This document shows, piece by piece, positions 37,215-45,827 of a DNA stretch of 64,000 nucleotides. Within the stretch, counting starts at the first letter, position 1. Each line of letters begins with the position of its first letter. Source of the stretch: Brenneria izadpanahii (GTDB lineage: Bacteria > Pseudomonadota > Gammaproteobacteria > Enterobacterales > Enterobacteriaceae); the NCBI RefSeq assembly GCF_017569925.1, contig NZ_CP050854.1, positions 1,364,001 to 1,428,000 on the forward strand, given 5' to 3'. Below the pieces are notes generated by a model that was given only the letters and a program-made list of their open reading frames with translations, was not told the DNA's origin and searched no databases. The position numbers and the translations under genes are program-made.

Positions 37215-38750
37215 ATGACAACCTTCACCAGGGGACTGAGCGCGACCGTTATCGCGCTGGCTTTATCGGGCGCGGCCTTCACCGCTGCTCCCGCTTACGC
37301 AGCGGGCAAGATAACCATTTCGACGCCGCAGGATCCGGGCAGTTGGGATCCGGTTGATACTTTCCTTGTGCAGTGGGCCAGCGTAGGCACTAACATCTTC
37401 GACGGTTTGACATACCGAGGCCCGGATCTCAAAGTTGTGCCCGGCCTGGCTGAAAGCTGGGAAGAGTTGGATGGCGGCACGCGGATTCGCTTCAAGCTGC
37501 GCCACAACGTCAAGTTCCACGATGGCGAACCCTTCAACGCCGCGGCGGTAAAATTCACCTTCGACCGGCTTCTTGGCGAACAGGGCGCCAAAGGTCCGCA
37601 GCGGTCTAACTACATCACTATCGATAGTGTCGAAGTCATCGATGACTACACGGTCGATATGAAGTTGAAGGCGCCCGATCCGGTGCTGTTAACCAAACTG
37701 GCGGGCTATGGCGCGATGATCGTGCCGCCGAAATATATCCAGGAAAAGGGCGAGGACAACTTCAACGTCAACCCGATCGGCACCGGCGCGTTCAAGTTCG
37801 TCTCCTATCAGCCGAAGATCAACATCAAGCTCGCCGCCAATCCGGATTATTGGGGCGGCGCGCCGAAGCTTTCCGAACTTGAGTACCGCTTTATCACCGA
37901 ACCCTCAACCGCGGTTGCCGAACTTCAGGCCGGCCGGGTCGATCTGGTGATCCCGCCGACCATTCCGATCGGCATGATCCCCGTCATCAAGGGGAACGCC
38001 AAGCTTGAGGTCGTCAGTGTTCCAAGCCCGACCGTCGATGCGCTGCGCTTCAACACGCGCGATGGCGTTACCGCCGATCCGCGCGTTCGCAAAGCCATCA
38101 TCATGGCGGTAGACCGCGCCACCATCGTCAAATCCATCCTTGCCGGCCAGGCTTCCGAGATCGCCAGTTTCCAGAGCGCGCTCTCTTTCGGCTACGATCC
38201 GAACCTTAAGCCGCTGCCTTTCGATCCGGCCGCCGCGAAGCAGCTGTTGGCCGAAGCCGGGGTAAAACCGGGTACGACGCTGCAAATCGACATCCGCGGT
38301 AACGACGCCACCATGAACGAAGTCGCGCAGGTTATCTCCAGCTACCTGTCGATGGTCGGCCTCACGGCGACCATCAAGCCTTATGAAACCAACGTTCTCA
38401 CCAACGACATCATTCCGCAGGGCAAGACCGGCGCGATGTTCCAACAGAAGTGGGGCGGCTGGACTTTCGATTTCGATAACACCGCCTACGCCATGTACCA
38501 CTCAGGCGAAAAATGGAACCCGTACGATAAAGACGAAAAGATGGACAAACTGCTGGAATCGCAGCGTCCGCTGACTGACCGCGCCGAGCGTGAAAAGATC
38601 CTCAGGGAGATCGGCGCTTATGCCGCCGAACAGGCTCTTGAACTGCCGCTTTATAATTCCAATGCCATTTTTGGCATCAATAAGCGGGTTAAGGGGTTCG
38701 TGGCTCCGCCGGATAACCGTTTGAAACTTAACGAAGTCAGCGTCGATTGA
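37215..38750 (+). CDS. Peptide ABC transporter substrate-binding protein (family 5)
   Basis: A 511-residue periplasmic binding protein. The signal peptide (about 30 residues, core VIALALSGAAFTAAPAYA) is followed by the family 5 opening DPGSWDPVDTFLVQWASVG and the segment LRHNVKFHDGEPFNAAAVKF, which identifies the group that binds peptides, nickel or opines. GAAGAGGAGCAG precedes the ATG. The ligand is unknown; the M14 peptidase at the operon end suggests a peptide or amino-acid conjugate. Confidence 0.92.
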   Translation: MTTFTRGLSATVIALALSGAAFTAAPAYAAGKITISTPQDPGSWDPVDTFLVQWASVGTNIFDGLTYRGPDLKVVPGLAESWEELDGGTRIRFKLRHNVKFHDGEPFNAAAVKFTFDRLLGEQGAKGPQRSNYITIDSVEVIDDYTVDMKLKAPDPVLLTKLAGYGAMIVPPKYIQEKGEDNFNVNPIGTGAFKFVSYQPKINIKLAANPDYWGGAPKLSELEYRFITEPSTAVAELQAGRVDLVIPPTIPIGMIPVIKGNAKLEVVSVPSPTVDALRFNTRDGVTADPRVRKAIIMAVDRATIVKSILAGQASEIASFQSALSFGYDPNLKPLPFDPAAAKQLLAEAGVKPGTTLQIDIRGNDATMNEVAQVISSYLSMVGLTATIKPYETNVLTNDIIPQGKTGAMFQQKWGGWTFDFDNTAYAMYHSGEKWNPYDKDEKMDKLLESQRPLTDRAEREKILREIGAYAAEQALELPLYNSNAIFGINKRVKGFVAPPDNRLKLNEVSVD

Positions 38751-38827
38751 GCAGACGTTTCATCTGATAACAAACCTCACCCGCGATGGTTCGGGCGAGG
38801 TTCAAATTTCTCTTTAAGGAAAACAAC

Positions 38828-39751
38828 GTGGCCGGCTTCCTTATTAAACGATTGCTACAGGCGATCTTCGTCGTCATAGCGATTACTCTCATCGTTTCTT
38901 TCGCCATTCGCCTGACCGGCGATCCGGCATTGATGATGTTTCAAGGCGGCGGCAGCATGACGGAGGACGATCTGGCGCGTATTCGCGCGTCGCTTGGAAC
39001 CGACCAGCCTTTCATCGTCCAATATTGGCACTTTCTCACCGGTCTGCTCTCGCTCGACTTCGGTCACAGCTTTTCCGGCGGCGCCTCCGTTGCGCGGCTG
39101 ATCGGCGACGCCGTGCCCGCCACCCTGCTGCTGGCTTTCGTATCGATGGCGGTTTCGATCGCCTTGTCGATCCCCCTTGGGATCAAGGCGGCGACGGCTC
39201 GCGGCAAGTTCGCTGACCAAGCGATCCGTATCCTATCGCTGGTCGGTCTGTCGTTCCCGAATTTCTGGCTTGCGACTATGCTGGTCCTGCTGTTCGCCAT
39301 CGTGCTCGGCTGGCTTCCTCCCAGCGGCATGTCGGGCGTGGCAAGTTATGTGATGCCCGCTGTCACCATGGGCGTCATCCTGACGGCGACCAATGTGCGC
39401 CTTGTGCGAACGGCCATGTTAGAGACGTTGCAGTCGCAATATATCATGGTGGCGCGCGCCAAGGGCTTGAGCGAAAACAAGGTGCTTTACAAGCACGCGC
39501 TGCGTAACTGCGCAATTCCGTTGATCACCTATTTCGGGTTGCAGTTTGGCGGCCTTCTCGGCGGCATTGTCGTCATTGAGCGGGTATTCAACTGGCCGGG
39601 CATGGGCTCGCTTGCCTTCGACGCGGTTGCCGCGCGCGACTATCCCGTGCTCCAGGGCGTCATCACGGTGCTATCGCTGATGATCGTCGGCATCAATCTG
39701 TTGGTCGATATCGCCTATGGCGTTGTCGATCCGCGTATTCGCACGGAGTAA
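38828..39751 (+). CDS. Peptide ABC transporter permease (DppB-like)
   Basis: A 307-residue inner-membrane permease with about six membrane segments. The start GTG 38828 follows AAGGAAAACAAC and gives the family N-terminus AGFLIKRLLQAIFVV; the frame to 38786 is not needed. The docking loop is YIMVARAKGLSENKVLYKHA, and VVIERVFNWPGMGSLAFDAV near the end is a DppB hallmark. Confidence 0.92.
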   Translation: MAGFLIKRLLQAIFVVIAITLIVSFAIRLTGDPALMMFQGGGSMTEDDLARIRASLGTDQPFIVQYWHFLTGLLSLDFGHSFSGGASVARLIGDAVPATLLLAFVSMAVSIALSIPLGIKAATARGKFADQAIRILSLVGLSFPNFWLATMLVLLFAIVLGWLPPSGMSGVASYVMPAVTMGVILTATNVRLVRTAMLETLQSQYIMVARAKGLSENKVLYKHALRNCAIPLITYFGLQFGGLLGGIVVIERVFNWPGMGSLAFDAVAARDYPVLQGVITVLSLMIVGINLLVDIAYGVVDPRIRTE

Positions 39752-39757
39752 TCGCTA

Positions 39758-40606
39758 ATGGCTAGCAGAACCTCACGCCTTTCACGCTTCGCGAACCTGG
39801 AATTCATTCTGGGGACGTTACTCACCGTCGTTATTTGTCTTGCCGTTATCTTTTCCGACGTACTCTTCCCGGGCGGGGCGGATAAGATCGACCTGATGGC
39901 GCGGTTGGTAAAACCCTTCGCCGACGGTGCGCATCCGTTTGGCACCGATCCTCTCGGCCGCGACGTGATGGCCAGGGTTGTCGCCGGCGGTAAAATTTCG
40001 CTGCTTGTCGGCTTCACTTCGGTTATCGGCGCGGTGATTTTCGGCGTCATGATGGGGCTGATCGCCGGCTATTACCGCGGCTTCTGGGATATGTTGGTCA
40101 TGCGGTTCGCCGATCTGCAACTCGCCATGCCGTTCATCCTTCTGGCGATTACTTTTATCGCTATCGTCGGCGGCAGCTTGACCAATACCATCATTCTGCT
40201 GATCGTCTCGCAATGGGTGCAATATGCCCGCCTGGTGCGCGGCTCGGTGCTGACGTTGCGCGAACGAGAGTTCATTCTGTCGGCGCGGGCGATCGGCGTG
40301 AAAGACTGGCGTATTATCCTCCAGCATCTGCTGCCGAACCTGATCGGCCCGGTGATTGTGCTGATGACGCTCAACATCGCCAACAATATCCTGCTGGAAA
40401 GCAGCCTGACTTTTCTTGGCCTCGGCGTCGATCCGACCATTCCGAGCTGGGGAGGCATATTGGCCGACGGCCGGACTTATCTACAGACCGCCTGGTGGAT
40501 TAGCGTATTTCCTGGGCTTGCCATCCTGCTCACCGTGCTCGGTCTTAACCTGTTGGGAGACTGGCTGCGGGATAGTCTCGATCCGACCGGCAGAACTTCA
40601 AGGTAA
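39758..40606 (+). CDS. Peptide ABC transporter permease (DppC-like)
   Basis: A 282-residue partner permease. HPFGTDPLGRDVMARVVAGG and the docking loop REFILSARAIGVKDWRIILQ are hallmarks of DppC/OppC proteins, as is LLESSLTFLGLGVDPTIPSW. Six bases separate it from the DppB-like gene and six from the M14 peptidase gene, so all are one operon. Confidence 0.92.
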   Translation: MASRTSRLSRFANLEFILGTLLTVVICLAVIFSDVLFPGGADKIDLMARLVKPFADGAHPFGTDPLGRDVMARVVAGGKISLLVGFTSVIGAVIFGVMMGLIAGYYRGFWDMLVMRFADLQLAMPFILLAITFIAIVGGSLTNTIILLIVSQWVQYARLVRGSVLTLREREFILSARAIGVKDWRIILQHLLPNLIGPVIVLMTLNIANNILLESSLTFLGLGVDPTIPSWGGILADGRTYLQTAWWISVFPGLAILLTVLGLNLLGDWLRDSLDPTGRTSR

Positions 40607-40612
40607 TTGGAC

Positions 40613-42343
40613 ATGACTTCTATCTTCGAGAAATCTTTTAAGCGCAGCCTCGATCAACTGATGGATCGCGCGGTTTCCGGCCAGTCCTTCGAGGCCTGGA
40701 CGTTCGATGACGCAAAGAGCCGCCGCGCCGCGGAACGGCGACTGCAAGCCAGGGGAGTCACGGCGCGTATTCGCAGCGCCTATAAGCCGCTGCTCTTCGC
40801 TTTTCTGGAAGAGATCGATCTTGACGGCGTTACGGCGATCGAGGTGTGTTATCCGGTGCATGAGCATGCGCCGGCCAACCGCTTTCTGCTGGAGGCCTAT
40901 CCGCTCGCCTCTCTGGTGGGCGACCGGGAGATCGCGTTTATTGCGCGCAAAGACGGCGCATTCTTCTACGATGTGACGCTAACGCGGCGCGGAACGCGTG
41001 AAACATTGCAGGTAGCGGCGCCGAATCGCGTTCACTCCGATATCGTCGGCCAAACCAACGTATCGCCGAGCGGCTGGTTCAGGCTGGCCGGAGAGGAAAG
41101 CGGCGAGAGGTTAGAGACGGATTACGAGCTGCTTTTCGCCGAAACCGTTCAGGCTATCGCCGAACATGATTGGGGGAACGACGAGCCTTATTTCGAGGAG
41201 CTTAACATCCGCGCGGCGTATCCGGCCGAAGACCTTCCGCTTGCCGTCGGCGACGAGGTCGTCAGCCTTCGCGAGGCGCTGCACGAAGATCTCTATTTCT
41301 CGCTGCTGGAGTTTTTCCAGAAGAAATCAGGCAGACCGCTCGGCGACCGCGGTTTGCGGCCTGGTCAAATCGTGCCGGAAATCGTCGAAAGCGAAGGGGA
41401 GGTATCGGTCCGCGTCGCTACCCGGCCGCTCGCCACCGCCTTTTTTGACGGTGCCGACCAGTCGATCGATCAGGCGGTGGAACCGCCCGCGGCGCGGCAG
41501 ATCGCGCAGCTGCTGGCCGAGATCGGCGGGGAAGCGTTCCATGCCAGGTCGCGATCGGGGCGCGAGTCGTCGGCGCGCTATATCGCCGGCAGTGACGCCG
41601 CGGTCATGATTAGCGGCGGACAGCATCCGAACGAAACAACCGGCATCGTCGGCGCGATCCGCGCCGCGCGCAAATTGGCGGAAAAACCCAACGCGCATTT
41701 CACCATCTCGCCGCTTGAGAACCCGGATGGATATGCGCTGCATCAGCGCCTGCGCGTCGATAATCCGCGCCATATGCACCACGCCGCCCGTTATACCGCT
41801 CTCGGCGACGATTTAGAGTACCGCACCCGCGAGAATGCCGGCGCTTATCTCAACGAGAAGGAAATTCGTTTCAAGGCGCAGGCATTGAGCGGCGCGAAGC
41901 TGCATGTCAATCTGCACGGCTATCCCTCGCACGAATGGACGCGTCCGCTGTCAGGCTATGTGCCGCACAATTTCGCCATGTGGACCCTGCCTAAAGGCTT
42001 CTTTTTGGTCGTTCGGCACCACCAGGGTTGGGAAAGACAGGCTGAAATGCTATTGGATCACTTGACGCGCCATCTGGGCGCGATCCCCGGACTTCTCGAC
42101 TACAATAATCGGCAGATTGCGCTTTACGAAATTCATGCCGGCGAAACCGGCTTCCAAATCATCAACGGATTCCCCTGCTTGTGCTCCGTGGATGATCGGC
42201 ATGACGTGCCCATGACGCTGATCACCGAGTATCCGGACGAAACGATCTACGGCGAGGAGTTCATCGCCGGTCATACCGTACAGATGGAAACCGTTATAGC
42301 GGCTTATGCTATATGGCAGACCTTGCAGGCGAATATCGCCTGA
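40613..42343 (+). CDS. M14-family zinc metallopeptidase, operon-linked
   Basis: A 576-residue cytoplasmic protein (no signal peptide). The second half carries the M14 zinc carboxypeptidase site: H338-x2-E341 in SGGQHPNETTG and a third ligand H435 in HVNLHGYPSHEW. The first 300 residues are not part of the canonical peptidase and may select the substrate. ATG 40613 follows AAGGTAATTGG. Coming last in a peptide uptake operon, it probably trims or deconjugates the imported compound. It could be an amidohydrolase-like deacylase of the M14 superfamily rather than a true carboxypeptidase. Confidence 0.82.
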   Translation: MTSIFEKSFKRSLDQLMDRAVSGQSFEAWTFDDAKSRRAAERRLQARGVTARIRSAYKPLLFAFLEEIDLDGVTAIEVCYPVHEHAPANRFLLEAYPLASLVGDREIAFIARKDGAFFYDVTLTRRGTRETLQVAAPNRVHSDIVGQTNVSPSGWFRLAGEESGERLETDYELLFAETVQAIAEHDWGNDEPYFEELNIRAAYPAEDLPLAVGDEVVSLREALHEDLYFSLLEFFQKKSGRPLGDRGLRPGQIVPEIVESEGEVSVRVATRPLATAFFDGADQSIDQAVEPPAARQIAQLLAEIGGEAFHARSRSGRESSARYIAGSDAAVMISGGQHPNETTGIVGAIRAARKLAEKPNAHFTISPLENPDGYALHQRLRVDNPRHMHHAARYTALGDDLEYRTRENAGAYLNEKEIRFKAQALSGAKLHVNLHGYPSHEWTRPLSGYVPHNFAMWTLPKGFFLVVRHHQGWERQAEMLLDHLTRHLGAIPGLLDYNNRQIALYEIHAGETGFQIINGFPCLCSVDDRHDVPMTLITEYPDETIYGEEFIAGHTVQMETVIAAYAIWQTLQANIA

Positions 42344-42480
42344 GCTGAAACGTTTTGAGCGAGGGAGCATCACGGCGGCCGCCGGCGTCGAAATCCGCTG
42401 GAACCGGGAGTTTGACGCCAGCGGCCGGAAACTGAAACGGGCCGGGCCTTACCAGCAAGGGGCGGTATAAAAATTATCGC

Positions 42481-42633
42481 TTAAGACAGTGGCTCATCCG
42501 GCGGGGCGTCATGATGCTCGACATCTTCAACGATCAGTCCATCGCTGCCGTTCAATATGGTGCGATAAAACGCTCTTGTTTTATCGAACTCGTCTGCGTT
42601 AACAAAAACGCGGGTGTAAGAATCAAGAATCAT
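42481..42633 (-). pseudogene. VOC/glyoxalase-family fragment
   Basis: Fifty codons from ATG 42633. The first 28 residues, MILDSYTRVFVNADEFDKTR then AFYRTILNG, match the opening beta-alpha unit of vicinal-oxygen-chelate proteins. The sequence then turns to an acidic, unrelated tail (EDVEHHDAPPDEPLS) and stops. The other three modules of the fold are missing, so this is a truncated gene unless the tail has given it a new role. GAGATGG lies upstream. Confidence 0.55.
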
Positions 42634-42697
42634 AGTAAACCATCTCTGACGGCGAACATTGTCAGATCTTCTGGCTTTCTTTGCTGACTTGGCTATT

Positions 42698-43090
42698 TCA
42701 GCTATCCGAAACTTTTTCCCCCGGCGCCGGCGCTTTTCCCGGCTGGGCGGGGGTTAATTGCCAATGCTCGATCAAACTCAGCAGACTAGGAAAACGCGCT
42801 TCGATATCTTCTCGGCGTAATCGGCTGCGCCGTTCTAATCCGTATTGGCGTTGGCGGATCAAACCCGCTTCCCGCAGCGTTTTGAAGTGATGGGTCAACG
42901 TCGATTTTGGGCGATTGAATCCGAACCAGCCGCAAGGATGGTCATAAGCGTCCGACTCCAGCATCAGCTTGTGGATGATTGTCAGGCGCAAAGGATCGGC
43001 CAGCGCGGCGAATATCGTTTCTAACTTTAAATCCTTCGCCGCAGGTTCTTCCAGCGGTGGGGGCAGATTGGTCGGTTGTTCTATTTTCAT
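42698..43090 (-). CDS. ArsR-type winged-helix transcriptional regulator
   Basis: A 130-residue DNA-binding protein. The winged helix covers about residues 25-95 (LADPLRLTIIHKLMLESDAY, then PKSTLTHHFKTLREAGLIRQ). A metal-binding CxC in the recognition helix is absent, so it is not a classical arsenic sensor. It is divergent from the micro-protein/MFS pair, and a perfect 20-bp-arm palindrome lies between them. It most likely binds there and represses the exporter. Confidence 0.83.
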   Translation of the reverse strand: MKIEQPTNLPPPLEEPAAKDLKLETIFAALADPLRLTIIHKLMLESDAYDHPCGWFGFNRPKSTLTHHFKTLREAGLIRQRQYGLERRSRLRREDIEARFPSLLSLIEHWQLTPAQPGKAPAPGEKVSDS

Positions 43091-43136
43091 CACGAAACTA
43101 TATGGTTGGTTAATGAGTATCAGTCCATCATAGCAC

Positions 43137-43184
43137 TTGTACGAATTTTTTCGAACATGCTATAGTTCGAAAAAATTCGTACAA
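43137..43184. promoter_or_regulatory. Large perfect palindrome, putative operator for the ArsR-type regulator
   Basis: Two perfectly complementary 20-base arms (43137-43156 and 43165-43184) surround an eight-base spacer. Each arm also contains a smaller near-palindrome built from ACGAA and TTCGAA, giving four half-sites in 48 bases. It ends ten bases before the micro-protein start and lies 46 bases from the regulator start, where a repressor would block both. Confidence 0.8.
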
Positions 43185-43193
43185 GGAAAGGCT

Positions 43194-43361
43194 ATGTCTG
43201 TTTATCATACTACGACTTGTCGCCGCTTATCCCGATCTGACCCCGCCACGATCGAATTCGGCTTGGGCTACGATCTTGGCGGTATCGAAGCTATCAATCC
43301 GGCTGATCATGCCCGCTCCTATTTCGAGCGCGTTTTACAACGCGAAGGAGATGAACAATGA
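43194..43361 (+). CDS. 55-residue micro-protein coupled to the MFS exporter
   Basis: ATG 43194 follows GGAAAGG; an upstream in-frame start at 43137 lies inside the palindrome and is unlikely. The product is small and soluble (YHTTTCRRLSRSDPATIEFG, then GYDLGGIEAINPADHARSYF) and has no family I can name. Its stop overlaps the ATG of the exporter (ATGA), so the two are translated together. It could be a leader that times exporter synthesis or a small partner protein. Confidence 0.55.
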   Translation: MSVYHTTTCRRLSRSDPATIEFGLGYDLGGIEAINPADHARSYFERVLQREGDEQ

Positions 43362-44572
43362 CGGGACGCGCATCGCCGGCTCTTATGGTGAGCGCCGCAT
43401 GGGTGGTAACGGCGGTATTTATGTTGTCGAACCTGCCCACGCCGCTTTATGTTCACTGGCAGCAATCGCTCCATTTTTCTACCGCCACGCTGGCGATTAT
43501 ATTCGCTTTCTATATTGCCGGGCTGCTTGGTACGCTGCTGGTCGCGGGGCAGTTATCCGATCGTTATGGACGAAAAATAGTTCTGCTCCCCGGTTTGCTG
43601 GCGGCGTTGACGGCCTGCGTTTTGTTCTCTATCGCGCAGTCAGTGGCGGTTTTGGCAATAGCCCGCTTGTTAACCGGCGTTGCCGTGGGAACGGTGGTAT
43701 CGGCGGGCATGGCGGCAGTCGGCGATCTGGGGGGCATAGCGCGTAGGCGGCAGGCGGCTTTGCTGGCGTCGGTGTCGATGGTGCTTGGCGCGGGTCTGGG
43801 GCCGCTGCTGGCGGGAACTATCGCCCAGTGGCGAGCCGCTCCCATTACGCCGATTTTTGGCGCGGAGTTTGTCATTCTGATTAGCGCGCTGATCATCATC
43901 TTGTTACTGCCGCTGCGAGCCGCTTCGCAAAAAGAGACGAAAACCATACGGCTGCGCCTGCCGACGGTTCCCGCTGAAAATCGCCGGCATTTGCTCTACG
44001 GCATCGGTACGTTCGGGCCGGGAATTACCGCCACATCCTTTATGCTGGCTCTGGGGCCGTCGGTATTATCCCGGTTGCTGGATGTCAGCAGCCCTATGAT
44101 CGCGGGCGGCATGGCCTGCGCCATGTTTCTCACGGCGACGGGCGTACAGTTTATGGTGCGCCAATGGAAGGTGCAGTCGATTTTCCTGGCGAGCGCGCTG
44201 GCGACGATATTGGCAATGATCGGTCTAATCATCACCGTGCATGCTTCGCTTGCCGTTGTTCTCGTTCTGGCTGCGCTGTGCGCGGGCGTAGGGCAAGGGT
44301 TAGGGCAGTTGGGGGGGCTGACGTTGATCGGTCTGTATGTTGCTGACGGACGCCGCGCTGAAGCAAATGCGGTTCTGAATATCGGCGGATACATTCCGGC
44401 TTGTCTGCTGCCCGTCGCCGCCGGCTATGCGATCGATCTATTCGGATTGGCGAACGGCGCCAGCGTGTTTGCAGTAATACTGGGCCTGATTGCGGGCATC
44501 TGCGGTTTATTTATCTATAAAAGCCTTAGCGAAACGCTGGCGTCGCCAAATCCGGCGCAGGCCGATGAATAA
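43358..44572 (+). CDS. MFS transporter (DHA1-type exporter)
   Basis: A 404-residue major-facilitator with about twelve hydrophobic segments. The loop between the second and third segments reads AGQLSDRYGRKIVLLPG, the conserved MFS motif A, and the fifth segment carries GAGLGPLLAGTIAQW, the antiporter motif C. It is controlled by the ArsR-type gene upstream, in the manner of toxic-compound efflux pairs. The substrate is unknown. Confidence 0.88.
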   Translation: MTGRASPALMVSAAWVVTAVFMLSNLPTPLYVHWQQSLHFSTATLAIIFAFYIAGLLGTLLVAGQLSDRYGRKIVLLPGLLAALTACVLFSIAQSVAVLAIARLLTGVAVGTVVSAGMAAVGDLGGIARRRQAALLASVSMVLGAGLGPLLAGTIAQWRAAPITPIFGAEFVILISALIIILLLPLRAASQKETKTIRLRLPTVPAENRRHLLYGIGTFGPGITATSFMLALGPSVLSRLLDVSSPMIAGGMACAMFLTATGVQFMVRQWKVQSIFLASALATILAMIGLIITVHASLAVVLVLAALCAGVGQGLGQLGGLTLIGLYVADGRRAEANAVLNIGGYIPACLLPVAAGYAIDLFGLANGASVFAVILGLIAGICGLFIYKSLSETLASPNPAQADE

Positions 44573-44711
44573 GTCCGCATAATACAACTTGGCGGAATGG
44601 CGGCGAAATGTCTTAAAGCCCTTAATAAGTTTAGGTGAAAAAGATATTTCCCACCCCGCTGGCCGCTCGATTATTGTCGCTACATCCATTGGTTTCCCTA
44701 CGAGCGGGCAA

Positions 44712-44984
44712 ATGAGAAACGTCATCCCTTTCAGATTGCTTAAGCATTTCATTTTGATGACGGCAGGCGCGTCAATATTGCTGTCGGCTTCTCTGGCGTG
44801 GGCCGAAGGCCGGATTCGTATCGCTTATCAGTTTGGCATTAATGAACTGCTGCTGCATGTCGCTAAGGATCAACGGCTGATAGAGAAACGCGGCGAGGCG
44901 CAAGGGCTGAAGATCGACGTTGAGTGGGAGCAGCTTGCCGACGGGAGACTGGGTGCGCGTCGATCCGCAAAGGCGCGCTATTAG
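44712..44984 (+). pseudogene. Truncated NMT1/SsuA-type binding protein
   Basis: From ATG 44712 the frame gives a signal peptide (MTAGASILLSASLAWA, after a basic start) and the first strand-helix unit of aliphatic-sulfonate/NMT1-type periplasmic binding proteins (IRIAYQFGINELLLHVAKDQ). It loses similarity after about residue 75 and stops at 90, where about 320 residues are expected. Remnants of a LysR gene follow directly. It is a broken gene. Confidence 0.7.
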
Positions 44985-45022
44985 CATTATCGGCGACCGG
45001 CGGTAATGGGTTCCAGTTCGCA

Positions 45023-45100
45023 GATCGCGATCTCTTAACCACGAAGCCGCCAAACGCGCCAGGGGACGCAACGCTTCGCCGTCGCCGGCCTCGATGGTCG
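45023..45100 (-). pseudogene. Remnant of a LysR effector-domain region
   Basis: Bases 45046-45062 match 46006-46022 and bases 45067-45091 match the later part of the same LysR gene (around 46048-46073), each with only one or two mismatches. About 20 bases present in the intact gene are missing between them. The parent was probably a paralogue of the LysR at 45828-46739. No open frame survives. Confidence 0.55.
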
Positions 45101-45185
45101 CGCACTATCGGGGTGATAGGCTTAGGGTTATACTTGGCGATTACGGACATTCTGATTATTACAGATGGAACAAGAAGTTATTGCT

Positions 45186-45749
45186 ATGTCTAATGTTAAA
45201 CGCCGCCTCTTTTCCCGCAAAATAGCTTTCGTCGCTTGCATACTGTTTGGCCTGTATGCCTATACCCTGGCGATGGCCAGACTGGGGAGCGGCACGCCGC
45301 CGGAATCCGCCCCTGCCGATCGGCTGGCCGATCGGATCATCGTATATAAAGCTAAACGCGTGCTGCTGCTGATGAAAGACGGAAAGGAACTGGCTCGCTA
45401 TCATATCGCTTTGGGGAGGGCGGCCGATCGTGGCCCGAAACGTCGCGATGGCGACAAGAAAACGCCAGAGGGCGATTACGTCATCGACTGGCGTAATGCG
45501 CATTCGCGCTTTAGTCTTAGCCTGCACATTTCCTATCCGGATAGTCATGATCGGCGGCGTGCGGAGGCCGCCGGAGAGAAAACGGGCGGCAATATCATGA
45601 TCCACGGAACCGCCAATGGTTGGCAATGGCTGGAGCCAGTGCTTCAACGGCTGGACTGGACCGATGGCTGTATCGCCGTGACGAATGCGGAAATGCGCGA
45701 TATCTGGTCAAGAGTGCCGGTCGGCACCCCGATCAGCATTGAGCCGTAA
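45186..45749 (+). CDS. L,D-transpeptidase (YkuD-domain) protein
   Basis: A 187-residue envelope protein with one N-terminal membrane anchor (about residues 8-30). The YkuD catalytic site is present: H140 in IMIHGTANG and the nucleophile C162 in DWTDGCIAVTN. Enzymes of this type form 3-3 peptidoglycan cross-links or attach lipoproteins; short ones like this resemble YafK/ErfK-type members. ATG 45186 was chosen over an in-frame ATG at 45165; neither has a strong ribosome-binding site. Confidence 0.85.
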   Translation: MSNVKRRLFSRKIAFVACILFGLYAYTLAMARLGSGTPPESAPADRLADRIIVYKAKRVLLLMKDGKELARYHIALGRAADRGPKRRDGDKKTPEGDYVIDWRNAHSRFSLSLHISYPDSHDRRRAEAAGEKTGGNIMIHGTANGWQWLEPVLQRLDWTDGCIAVTNAEMRDIWSRVPVGTPISIEP

Positions 45750-45827
45750 TCAGCGGCGTTATTCCCGCGATTAAACGCCATCGCGCCTTTAGCCCCGACG
45801 CTGAGTTTATCGTCTCCCTCGACAAGA

